Shown piece after piece: positions 6,822 to 14,581 of a stretch of DNA of 52,234 bases; positions within the stretch are counted from its first letter, which is position 1, and each line of letters begins with the position of its first letter. Origin of the DNA: Actinobacteria bacterium HGW-Actinobacteria-5 (GTDB lineage Bacteria; Actinomycetota; Actinomycetes; Propionibacteriales; Propionibacteriaceae). Both the position numbers and the translations under genes were made by a program. The notes beneath the pieces were generated by a model. That model was not told the DNA's origin and did no database searches. It saw nothing but the letters and a program-made list of their open reading frames with translations. The stretch is from positions 1-52,234 of the forward strand of contig PHEV01000004.1 in NCBI GenBank assembly GCA_002843035.1, read 5' to 3'.

Positions 6822-9545
6822 ATGGACTACGACGTCCTCGTAATTGGCAGTGGTATCGGCGGAATGGAGTCGTCGATCAAGTTGGCCGACATGGGCTACC
6901 ACGTCCTGCTGGTCGAGAAGGAGGCCAGTGTCGGCGGCCGGATGATCCTGCTCAGCAAGGTCTTTCCGACCCTGGACTGCGCGTCCTGTATCTCGGGACC
7001 GAAGATGTCCTCGACGATCAACCACCCGAACATCACCACGATGGCCTACAGCCAGGTGGAGGGCATAAGCAGAAATACCGATGGCGGGTTCCATGCCTCT
7101 ATTCGGCAGAAGTCGAAGTTCGTCGACTGGGCCGCGTGCACCGGCTGTGACGCATGCCAGAAGGCCTGCACGGTAGCCGTTCCGGACCAGTTCAACGCGG
7201 ATCTCGCCGCCCGCAGGGCTGCGTACATCGCGTTCCCGCAGGCAGTGCCGAAGAAGGCAGTGCTACAGCGCGAGGGCACCTCGCCGTGCGTGGGCGCCTG
7301 CCCGGCAGGGATCAAGGCCCACGGCTATGTGTCGCTGGTGCGCTCGGGCAAGTACGAGGAGGCCTTCCAGCTCGTCCTCGACGCCACCCCGCTGGTCGGC
7401 ACCCTCGGCCGCGCCTGCTACGCGCCGTGTGAGGCGGACTGCACGCGGGCCAAGCTCGAGGGCCCCGTGCCGATCCGGCTGATCAAGCGCTTCGCCGCCG
7501 ACAAGCACTACGAGGCGTCCGGGCAGTCCGACGGCCGAGCGGTCGAGGTCGAGGAGCCCAACGGCCACAAGATCGCCATCGTCGGCTCCGGCCCGGCGGG
7601 GCTGACTGCCGCGTGGCAGCTGGCCCGCAAGGGCTACCAGGTGAAGATCCTGGAGAAGCGGTCGAAGCCGGGCGGCTACCTGCGCCACGCGATCCCGACC
7701 TACCGGCTGCCGCACGAGGTCGTCGACGCCGACATCGCGAACCTGACCTCGCTCGGGGTGGAGATCGAGTGCGGCGTGTCGGTCGCCGATCCCCAGGCGC
7801 TCAAGGATGACGGCTACGACGCCGTGATCCTGGCCACGGGCACCCAGGTCGCCACCCGCATGGACGTGCCCGGCGAGGACGCGGAGGGCTCGGTCAACGG
7901 CCTGGACTTCCTGGCTGACGTCGCCAACGGCGCCGCTCCTGACCTCCGCGGCAAGCGGGTCGTCGTGGTGGGCGGGGGCAATGTCGCCATGGACGCCGCC
8001 CGGGTGTCGCTGCGCCTCGGCGCAACCGAGGCACGGGTGGCCTACCGGCGCACCCGCGCCGAGATGCCCGCCCACCATGTCGAGAGCAAGGACGCCGAGG
8101 CCGAGGGTGCGGTGTTCGAGCTGCTCGTCGCGCCGACCGAGGTGGTCACCGCCGGGGGGCGCGTGACCGGGCTGAAGCTGCAGAAGATGCGGCTGGGCGA
8201 GCCGGACGCGTCCGGCCGTCGCAGCCCCGAGCCGATCCCGGGCAGCGAGTACGTGCTGGACTGCGACCTGGTCATCTCCACCATCGGGATGAGCCCGGAC
8301 TCCGCTCCGTTCGCCCCGCTCGCCGACAAGCGCGGCCGGGTGGCGGTCGATCCGAAGACCCTGCAGACGTCGGTGCCGTTCCTGTTCGCGGCCGGCGACG
8401 TGACCGCGGGGGCCACCGACATCACCCGGGCGATCGGCTCCGGCCGCCGCGCGGCGCACATGGTGGACCGGTGGATCACCGGGCAGCCGCTGGACGGGTT
8501 CACCGCCCTGGACGACCGTCTGGAGACGATCTCCACCGACACCGTGCTGTCCCGGCAGACCGCTTTCGGCCACCGGCACCCGATCAGCGGCGACGTCTCG
8601 CTGGTGCACAACCCGCGCGACTTCTCCGAGATCGAGGCTCCGCTCACCGAGGACCAGGCCCGGTCGGGCGCCGGGTCGTGCCTCGACTGCGGCGTGTGCT
8701 CGGAATGCCAGGAATGCGTGAAGGCCTGCCCGGCCTTCGCGATCCGGATGGACGCCCGCGACGAGCTCCGCGACGTGACCGTCGGAGCCGTTGTGGTCGC
8801 CACCGGGCACAAGCTGTTCGCGGCCGACCTGAAGCCCGAGTACGGGTTCGGGAAGTTCCCGAACGTGATCACCGGCATGCAGATGGACCGCCTGCTGGCC
8901 CCGACCCGTCCGTTCAACACGGTGCTGCGTCCCGGTGACGGCAAGGTCCCGGACCGGATCGCGTACATCTCGTGCACGGGCTCCCGCGACAAGACCGTCG
9001 GCAACCCGCTGTGCTCGAAGTTCTGCTGCATGTACTCGATCAAGCAGAACCAGCTGATCATGGGCGCCCTGCCGCTGGCCGACGTGAGCATGCACTACAT
9101 GGACATGCGGGCATCGGGGAAGCGGTACGAGGAGTTCTACACCCAGGCCAAGGACATGGGCGCGCAGTACATCAAGGGTCGGGTCTCGAAGATCACCGAG
9201 CAGGAGAACGGTGACCTGCTGGTCCGCTACGAGGACATCGAGAACGGCGGAGGCGTCGTCGAGACGTCCTATGACCTGGTGGTGCTCGCGGTGGGCATCC
9301 AGCCCAACCGGGACGTGGAGCGCCTGTTCGACGAGGCGCCGCTCGGGCTCGACGAGTACTACTACGTCGCAGAGCCGAGCGCGGAGCTCAGCCCCGGCCA
9401 GACCACCATCCCCGGCGTCTTCGTTGCCGGCACGGCCTCGGGTGCCAAGGACATCGTGGACACGATCCTGCACTCCGGCGCGGCGGTCGCCCAGGTGGCC
9501 GCGCACCTCGAACACCAGCACTTCACCGAGGAGGTGACGGTATGA
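6822..9545 (+). CDS. HdrA/QmoA-like flavoprotein with inserted GltD-type NAD(P)H oxidoreductase module
   Basis: This 907-residue protein has nested architecture. Residues 1-116 begin an HdrA fold: FAD motif GSGIGG (9-14), the HdrA block LDCASCISGPKM (C53, C56), and a ferredoxin motif at C106, C109, C112 and C116. Residues of about 150-560 form a complete GltD-like unit: Fe-S cysteines C156, C160, C199, C203 and C207, FAD motif GSGPAG (255-260), NAD(P)H motif GGGNVAMDAAR (384-394) and AAGDVTAG (523-530). The HdrA fold then resumes with C620-C636 and the block CTGSRDKTVGNPLCSKFCC (718-736). GltD units oxidise NADPH, so electrons could enter the complex here. ATG 6822 with AAGGAG at 6808-6813 is the start. 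The 3' end overlaps the next gene by 4 bases (ATGA). Confidence 0.87.
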   Translation: MDYDVLVIGSGIGGMESSIKLADMGYHVLLVEKEASVGGRMILLSKVFPTLDCASCISGPKMSSTINHPNITTMAYSQVEGISRNTDGGFHASIRQKSKFVDWAACTGCDACQKACTVAVPDQFNADLAARRAAYIAFPQAVPKKAVLQREGTSPCVGACPAGIKAHGYVSLVRSGKYEEAFQLVLDATPLVGTLGRACYAPCEADCTRAKLEGPVPIRLIKRFAADKHYEASGQSDGRAVEVEEPNGHKIAIVGSGPAGLTAAWQLARKGYQVKILEKRSKPGGYLRHAIPTYRLPHEVVDADIANLTSLGVEIECGVSVADPQALKDDGYDAVILATGTQVATRMDVPGEDAEGSVNGLDFLADVANGAAPDLRGKRVVVVGGGNVAMDAARVSLRLGATEARVAYRRTRAEMPAHHVESKDAEAEGAVFELLVAPTEVVTAGGRVTGLKLQKMRLGEPDASGRRSPEPIPGSEYVLDCDLVISTIGMSPDSAPFAPLADKRGRVAVDPKTLQTSVPFLFAAGDVTAGATDITRAIGSGRRAAHMVDRWITGQPLDGFTALDDRLETISTDTVLSRQTAFGHRHPISGDVSLVHNPRDFSEIEAPLTEDQARSGAGSCLDCGVCSECQECVKACPAFAIRMDARDELRDVTVGAVVVATGHKLFAADLKPEYGFGKFPNVITGMQMDRLLAPTRPFNTVLRPGDGKVPDRIAYISCTGSRDKTVGNPLCSKFCCMYSIKQNQLIMGALPLADVSMHYMDMRASGKRYEEFYTQAKDMGAQYIKGRVSKITEQENGDLLVRYEDIENGGGVVETSYDLVVLAVGIQPNRDVERLFDEAPLGLDEYYYVAEPSAELSPGQTTIPGVFVAGTASGAKDIVDTILHSGAAVAQVAAHLEHQHFTEEVTV

Positions 9546-11326
9546 GCCAGGAGACCCCTGAGCCGAAGGCAGCGCCGCAGCAGCGTCGGATCGGCGTCTA
9601 CATCTGCCACTGCGGAGGCAACATCTCCGACTACGTGGACGTGGCGGCCGTGCGTGAGGCACTGAAGGACGAGCCCGGCGTCGTGGTGTCGGAGTCGCCG
9701 GTGTTCGCCTGCTCCGACGGCACCCAGCACGACATGATCGACGACATCCGCGCCCAGAACCTGGATGGACTGGTGGTCGCGTCCTGCTCGCCGAAGCTGC
9801 ACCAGGTGACGTTCCGTAACGTCGCCAAGCGCGCCGACCTCAACCAGTACGCCTACACCCAGGTGAACGTGCGCGAGCAGGACTCCTGGGCACACCCGCA
9901 CGACCGGGCCGGCGCGACCGAGAAGGCGATCGGCCTGGTCCGCGCCGGGGTGGCGAAGACGCGACTGTCCGATCCGCTCGAGCCGCTGCGGATCGAGACC
10001 GTGCCCAGGGCCCTGGTGGTCGGCGGCGGGATCGCGGGACTGCGTGCCGCGATCGGGCTGGCCGACGTGGGAATCCAGGCGGTCGTGGTGGAGCGGGAGT
10101 CCCGGCTTGGCGGCTGGGTGGGACGGTTCGGCCCCACCTTCCCCGACGAGGCGTCCGGTGCCGAGGAGGTGGCCGGGCTGGTCGAGCAGATCAAGGCCCG
10201 CCGCGACATCACGGTGTACACGAACGCCGAACTGACCGGGAAGTCGGGCACGTTCGGCAACTACGCCGCGCAGCTCACCCTGCACCGGGACGGCTCGGAC
10301 AAGCAGCTCACCGTCGACGTCGGCTCGATCATCGTCGCCACCGGCTTCGACTCCTATGCCCCCGACGAGGGCGAGTTCGGCTACGGCATCGACGGCGTGG
10401 TCACGCTGCCGGAGTTCAAGGAGCTCGTGGACGCGGCCCCGGCCGGCACGCTCAGCTACCGCGGACGCCCGGTGCGCTCGATCGCCTACGTCTACTGCGT
10501 GGGCTCGCGGCAGGAGGCCCCCGGCAACGAGTACTGCTCGAAGTACTGCTGCACGGCGACCATCCACGCGTCGATGCTGGTCTCGAAGCTGGATCCGGGG
10601 ATCCGCCAGTACCACCTGCACCGCGACATCCGTGCCTACGGGCGCAACGAGTTGCTCTACAACGAGTCGCGCGACCGCGGGTCGATCTACCTGAAGTTCC
10701 CCGACGACACCCCGCCGTCGGTACAGAAGGAGGCGTCCGGCGGTCTGAGCGTCACCGTGACCGACCTGCTCACCGAGAGCCGTGAGCTGACCCTCCCGGT
10801 CGACCTGGTGGTGCTGGTCACCGGCATGGTGCCCAGGGAGAACTCCGATCTCGTCCAGGTGCTCAAGCTCCCGGTCGGAAGCGACGGGTTCTTCAACGAG
10901 ATCCATCCCAAGCTGCGTCCGGTGGAGACGGTGGTCGACGGCGTGATGATCGCCGGCTGCTGCCAGAGCCCGCGCACGGTGGGGGAGAGCGTCGCTGCCG
11001 GGCTGGCCGCGGTTGCGCAGAGTGCCGCGCTGCTGAAGAAGGGCTTCGCCGAGCTCGAGCCGCTGGTCGCCCGGGTGGACCCGGAGAAGTGCGTCGGCAG
11101 CGGTGAGTGCCTCACGTCGTGCCCGTATGACGCGATCACCAGTATCGAGTGGGACGGCCGCCAGGTCGCCACGGTCGATCCGGCCACCTGCAAGGGCTGC
11201 GGTGGCTGTGTGCCGGTCTGCGGTTCGGACGCGATCGACCTGCTCGGCTACACCGATGCACAGATGAGGGCCGCGATCGAGGAGATGATCGCGACCGACG
11301 TACCAGTCAAGGAGCCGGTGGGATGA
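9542..11326 (+). CDS. HdrA/QmoB-like flavoprotein with C-terminal ferredoxin domains
   Basis: A 594-residue HdrA homologue, the flavin and Fe-S electron-distributing subunit of heterodisulfide reductase and Qmo complexes. Features in order: N-terminal HdrA domain with GVYICHCGGN (C22, C24), C57 and C82; FAD motif GGGIAGLRAA (161-170); the block CVGSRQEAPGNEYCSKYCC (319-337); then two ferredoxin motifs. The second is complete (C550, C553, C556, C560). The first reads CVGSGECLTSCP, so the expected second cysteine is serine 520, which may leave a 3Fe or altered cluster. It lacks the fused MvhD domain of QmoB, but a free MvhD-like protein is encoded upstream. Four-base ATGA overlaps at both ends indicate translational coupling. 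Confidence 0.88.
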   Translation: MSQETPEPKAAPQQRRIGVYICHCGGNISDYVDVAAVREALKDEPGVVVSESPVFACSDGTQHDMIDDIRAQNLDGLVVASCSPKLHQVTFRNVAKRADLNQYAYTQVNVREQDSWAHPHDRAGATEKAIGLVRAGVAKTRLSDPLEPLRIETVPRALVVGGGIAGLRAAIGLADVGIQAVVVERESRLGGWVGRFGPTFPDEASGAEEVAGLVEQIKARRDITVYTNAELTGKSGTFGNYAAQLTLHRDGSDKQLTVDVGSIIVATGFDSYAPDEGEFGYGIDGVVTLPEFKELVDAAPAGTLSYRGRPVRSIAYVYCVGSRQEAPGNEYCSKYCCTATIHASMLVSKLDPGIRQYHLHRDIRAYGRNELLYNESRDRGSIYLKFPDDTPPSVQKEASGGLSVTVTDLLTESRELTLPVDLVVLVTGMVPRENSDLVQVLKLPVGSDGFFNEIHPKLRPVETVVDGVMIAGCCQSPRTVGESVAAGLAAVAQSAALLKKGFAELEPLVARVDPEKCVGSGECLTSCPYDAITSIEWDGRQVATVDPATCKGCGGCVPVCGSDAIDLLGYTDAQMRAAIEEMIATDVPVKEPVG

Positions 11327-11601
11327 CCCAGACACTGCGGGACCCGCGCGAGGTGATCCGCGAGGAGCCCCTCATGCACAGGCCGATCTTCGAGGCGCTC
11401 GCTTCGGGCCCGGCCACCATCGTCGAGATCGCCGAGCGGATCGGGCACCCCGTGCACGAGACCGTGTACTGGGTGATGGGGATGCGCCGCTACGGGCACC
11501 TGATCGAGAGTGCCGAGGCCGACGACGACGGCTTCTTCAGCTACAAGATCGTCGGCCAGGGCGAGGCCGAGGCCCCCCTCGAGGAGTGTGAGTACGAATG
11601 A
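11323..11601 (+). CDS. Small winged-helix-like protein of the Hdr/Qmo-like cluster
   Basis: A 92-residue protein coupled on both sides by ATGA overlaps. Residues 18-62 (RPIFEALASGPATIVEIAERIG, then a second helix ending MRRYGHL) look like a helix-turn-helix, and the following FFSYKIV stretch could be the wing. The C-terminus is acidic and contains one cysteine. Being embedded between two structural subunits with translational coupling suggests equimolar production, so it may be a scaffold or assembly subunit rather than a regulator. No ligand or DNA site can be assigned; a regulator of this operon remains possible. Confidence 0.6.
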   Translation: MTQTLRDPREVIREEPLMHRPIFEALASGPATIVEIAERIGHPVHETVYWVMGMRRYGHLIESAEADDDGFFSYKIVGQGEAEAPLEECEYE

Positions 11602-12776
11602 CCACCGTGGTGAATCCGAACCTGATCACCGACCTGCAGAAGTTCGGGGCGACGGACATCAACGCCTGCTTCAGCTGTGGCAACTGCACAGCGATCTGCC
11701 CGCTGACCGACGACGACGCCCTGTTCCCGCGCAAGCTGATCCGCCTCGCGCAGGTGGGCCTCACCGATGACCTGGTCGGCAGCAAGGAGCTGTGGACCTG
11801 CTACGGGTGCGGCGTGTGCACCACCCGGTGCCCCCAGTCCGCCGATCCCGGCGAGTTCATGGGGACGGCACGTCGCTACGCGATCGCCCACTACGACAAG
11901 AGCGGCATCGCCCGGGCGATGTACACGCGTCCGGTGATCAGCAGCGCGATCGTGATCGGGGCTGCGGCGTTCTTCGCCCTGTTCTTCGCGGCGATCCGCG
12001 GTGAGCAGAGCCGGGATTCGCTGGCGCTGTTCGACTTCATTCCCTACTCCGTGATCCACACCACCGGCATCGTGCTGATGGTCGTCGTGGCGCTGTTCAG
12101 CCTGCTCGGCGTGGGCCTGCTGGCCCGCAACATCGCGCGCAGGGACGGAGTCACGCGGGAGGCGCTTTTCGGCAGCAAGCAGGCCTGGGCACGCACCGGG
12201 CGGGCGCTCTGGTACGCGCTGGGCATCGAGTCGCTGGGCCAGAAGCGGTACCGCGACGACTGCCACGACGACGAGCCGGTGGAGCCGCTGTACCGGCGGC
12301 GCTGGCTGATCCACGCGCTGACCATCTGGGGCTTCCTCGGGCTGCTGCTGGCCACCACGCTCGACTACGGGATGGATGTGCTGGGGATCAAGGCGACCGG
12401 CACGCCGGTGCCGATCTGGTACCCGGTGCGGCTGCTGGGCACGGTGGCCGGCCTGGCCCTGATGTACGGCGTGACCTGGTTCATGGTGCGGCGCTGGCAG
12501 GCCAACCGGGAGTGCAACGACGACAGCAAGCCCTCTGACTGGCTGTTCCTCGTGCTGCTGTGGGTGACCGGCCTGACCGGGTTCATGATCGAGGCCGCCC
12601 TGTACGCCGCGCCGGTGCCCGCGTGGGGATACTGGGTCTTCCTGGTGCACGTGGCGATCGCCATGGAGCTGGTGCTCTTCCTGCCGTTCACGAAGTTCGC
12701 CCACGCCATGTACCGGCCGGTCTCGCTGTTCTTCTACGGGCTGGCCCGGCAGAAGGACTCCCAGCCGGTCGGATAG
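11598..12776 (+). CDS. QmoC-like membrane subunit: HdrC ferredoxin domain fused to cytochrome b (HdrE-like)
   Basis: A 392-residue protein. The soluble N-terminus has two complete 4Fe-4S motifs (C24, C27, C30, C34 in CFSCGNCTAICP; C68, C71, C74, C78 in CYGCGVCTTRCP), the HdrC pattern. From about residue 110 onward come six hydrophobic segments with histidines suited to bind heme b, in VIHTTG, WLIHALTIWG, LVHVAIAMEL and FAHAMYRP. This HdrC-HdrE fusion defines QmoC, which exchanges electrons with menaquinone. There is no HdrB-type CCG cysteine motif. It is the last gene of the unit; a strong hairpin follows 30 bases after the stop. Confidence 0.88.
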   Translation: MTTVVNPNLITDLQKFGATDINACFSCGNCTAICPLTDDDALFPRKLIRLAQVGLTDDLVGSKELWTCYGCGVCTTRCPQSADPGEFMGTARRYAIAHYDKSGIARAMYTRPVISSAIVIGAAAFFALFFAAIRGEQSRDSLALFDFIPYSVIHTTGIVLMVVVALFSLLGVGLLARNIARRDGVTREALFGSKQAWARTGRALWYALGIESLGQKRYRDDCHDDEPVEPLYRRRWLIHALTIWGFLGLLLATTLDYGMDVLGIKATGTPVPIWYPVRLLGTVAGLALMYGVTWFMVRRWQANRECNDDSKPSDWLFLVLLWVTGLTGFMIEAALYAAPVPAWGYWVFLVHVAIAMELVLFLPFTKFAHAMYRPVSLFFYGLARQKDSQPVG

Positions 12777-12806
12777 CCGAACACCGGCCCGGGCGACGAT
12801 CACCGC

Positions 12807-12844
12807 AACGCCGAGGGCTCGCAACCGTGCGAGTCCTCGGCGTT
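12807..12844 (+). terminator. Long hairpin terminating the Hdr/Qmo-like operon
   Basis: A 17-bp stem (12807-12823 with 12828-12844, one G-T pair) with an ACCG loop starts 30 bases past the qmoC-like stop. No T-run follows, as is common in high-GC bacteria. The rest of 12777-12971 shows no gene. Confidence 0.65.
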
Positions 12845-12971
12845 CGCGCACCAGCGGCAGCCGCGCGCCGCGACGGCGGGTCGTGGACACCTTCCCCAGG
12901 GCGATTTCTTGAGGAGAACTTGAGGTGCCCGGGCCTTGGTATAGGGGCAGCCGGGTGGTTCGCTGGACGAC

Positions 12972-13739
12972 GTGCTGATCGATCGAATCCGAGACAGCCC
13001 GGTCCTGCTCAGGGTCACGGCTGTGGTCCTGCCCCTGGCGACGGCAGGCCTGCTCTACCTGCTGCGGTCCCTCATCGGCGGGTCCTCGGCCGCCTTGATC
13101 CTCGTCCTGGTCGTGGTGGCGATGGCCGCAACGGGAGACCGCGTGAGCGGCGCGCTGGCGGCGTTGTCCAGCGCCATCGGCTTCGACTTCTTCGTCGCGT
13201 CCCCGAGGCTCGACTTCGACATCGACGACGTGGCGGATGTCGAGATGGCGATCCTGCTTCTCCTCGTCGGGATCGCGGTCAGCGAGCTGGCGTTGCGGGG
13301 ACGCCGCCAGCAGGCCGCCGCGAGCGAACGCTCCGGTTACCTCAGTGGCGTGCTGGAATCGGCAGAGCTGGCCGCGCGCGGGATCCCGATCAGCGACGCC
13401 ATTCCGACCGTCGCCGGACACATCTGGCGGACCCTGGGCGCGGAGCGGGTCACCTACGAGCAGGGTGTGCCGCACCGGGACTGCGCGATCATCCAGCGGG
13501 ACGGCACGGTGACGCTCGAGGGCGACCCGCTCGATGTCACCCGCGACGGGCTGCCCGCCGATCGGCACACGGCCGTGCTGGTGGTCCAGCAGGAGCGGGT
13601 CGTCGGGCACTTCCTGGTGGCGCCGGCGAAGCGGGAGCGACCACGCCCCGAGCAGCTGCGGGTGGCGGTGCTGCTCGCCGACCAGATCGCGCGGCGCAGG
13701 GACGTTCCGGCCCCGGGAGCGGCCAGGTCGCGCGACTGA
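12972..13739 (+). CDS. DUF4118 (KdpD-like) membrane protein without a kinase domain
   Basis: A 255-residue protein. Four hydrophobic segments lie between residues 11 and 108, with the KdpD-type membrane-domain feature ALSSAIGFDFFVASPRLDFD (64-83). A soluble C-terminal region (about 110-240) resembles a degenerate GAF-type sensor. KdpD sensors carry a histidine kinase after this domain; here no H-box or ATP-binding motif is present, and the protein ends at RSRD. The start GTG 12972 lacks a good ribosome-binding site. It follows the redox operon and precedes a tRNA on the other strand. Whether it is a remnant or a working stand-alone sensor cannot be told. Confidence 0.7.
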   Translation: MLIDRIRDSPVLLRVTAVVLPLATAGLLYLLRSLIGGSSAALILVLVVVAMAATGDRVSGALAALSSAIGFDFFVASPRLDFDIDDVADVEMAILLLLVGIAVSELALRGRRQQAAASERSGYLSGVLESAELAARGIPISDAIPTVAGHIWRTLGAERVTYEQGVPHRDCAIIQRDGTVTLEGDPLDVTRDGLPADRHTAVLVVQQERVVGHFLVAPAKRERPRPEQLRVAVLLADQIARRRDVPAPGAARSRD

Positions 13740-13762
13740 TCGGTCGGCGCGCGAGGACAAAG

Positions 13763-13845
13763 TACCGGGAAGGGGATTCGAACCCCTACGCCCTTGCGGG
13801 CAGACGGGTTTGAGCCGTCCGCGTATACCATTCCGCCACCCCGGC
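13763..13845 (-). tRNA. tRNA-Leu (anticodon CAA)
   Basis: Read on the minus strand, the gene starts GCCGGGGTGG and ends in TCCCGGTA. The anticodon arm is GACGG-CTCAAAC-CCGTC with anticodon CAA, decoding UUG. A variable arm with GCCCGCAAGGGC identifies a class II tRNA, and the T-arm reads GGGGTTCGAATCCCC. The encoded 3' end lacks CCA. The terminal pair is G-U if the ends are as given. Confidence 0.93.
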
Positions 13846-13960
13846 AGGGCCGCCCAAGAAGTCTGCCACACTTGGCGGTCCCTCCGGGCCGCAGGGTAAC
13901 CTCGTCCCTGCACCGCACCCCGGGGCCCGATGACGATCCCAGCCAGGAAGCTGAACAGAG

Positions 13961-14578
13961 ATGACTGCCGACGACGACCGCAAAGACGACGAACAGCTCC
14001 GCGTGCTGGTGGCTGAGGACGAGGCGCTGATCCGTCTCGACCTGGTCGAACTGCTCACCGACGAGGGTTACCAGGTGGTCGCCGAGGCCGGTGACGGCGA
14101 GGAGGCCCTCGAACTGGCCCGCAAGCTCACCCCCGACCTGGTCGTGATGGATGTGAAGATGCCGAAGATGGACGGCATCTCGGCGGCGGCGATCATCGCC
14201 GAGGAGCGGATCGCCCCCGTGGTGATGCTGACCGCGTTCAGCCAGCGCGAGCTCGTCGAGCGGGCCCGCGACGCCGGCGCGATGGCCTACGTGGTGAAGC
14301 CGTTCGACTCCTCCGACGTGGTCCCCGCGATCGAGATCGCGGTGTCCCGGTTCGCCGAGATCCGGGCAGTGGAGGCCGAGGTCGCCGACCTGGAGGAGCG
14401 CTTCGCTTCCCGCAAGGCCGTCGACCAGGCCAAGGGGCTGCTGCAGGAGGGCCTTGGGCTGAGCGAGCCGGAGGCGTTCCGCTGGATCCAGAAGACCGCG
14501 ATGGACCTGCGCAAGTCGATGCGCGAGGTGGCCGAGGCAGTGATCGAGCAGTCGAAGGGCGAGAAGCGCAAGAAGTAG
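13961..14578 (+). CDS. pdtaR: ANTAR-domain response regulator (PdtaR type)
   Basis: A 205-residue RNA-binding antiterminator. The receiver domain (13-125) has the acidic pocket at D20, phosphoacceptor D64 (VVMDVKMP), T91 and K113. A helical linker leads to the ANTAR domain (about 130-195) with AKGLLQEGLGLSEPEAFRWI. When phosphorylated by a PdtaS-type kinase, such proteins bind paired hairpins in mRNAs; no PdtaS gene is in the window. ATG 13961 lies just after CAGGAAG. Its position near polA matches the mycobacterial order. Promoter elements between the divergent tRNA and this gene were not resolved. Confidence 0.92.
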   Translation: MTADDDRKDDEQLRVLVAEDEALIRLDLVELLTDEGYQVVAEAGDGEEALELARKLTPDLVVMDVKMPKMDGISAAAIIAEERIAPVVMLTAFSQRELVERARDAGAMAYVVKPFDSSDVVPAIEIAVSRFAEIRAVEAEVADLEERFASRKAVDQAKGLLQEGLGLSEPEAFRWIQKTAMDLRKSMREVAEAVIEQSKGEKRKK

Positions 14579-14581
14579 CGC

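Noticed and set aside
7263-9662. 799-codon minus-strand open frame opposite the first HdrA-like gene
   Set aside because: Composition is that of an antisense shadow frame, and the plus-strand protein is unambiguous.
6822-12776. Archaeal-type heterodisulfide reductase or the sHdr sulfur-oxidation complex
   Set aside because: No HdrB with CCG motifs and no lipoate-binding protein are encoded; the HdrC-cytochrome b fusion points to a Qmo-type layout instead.
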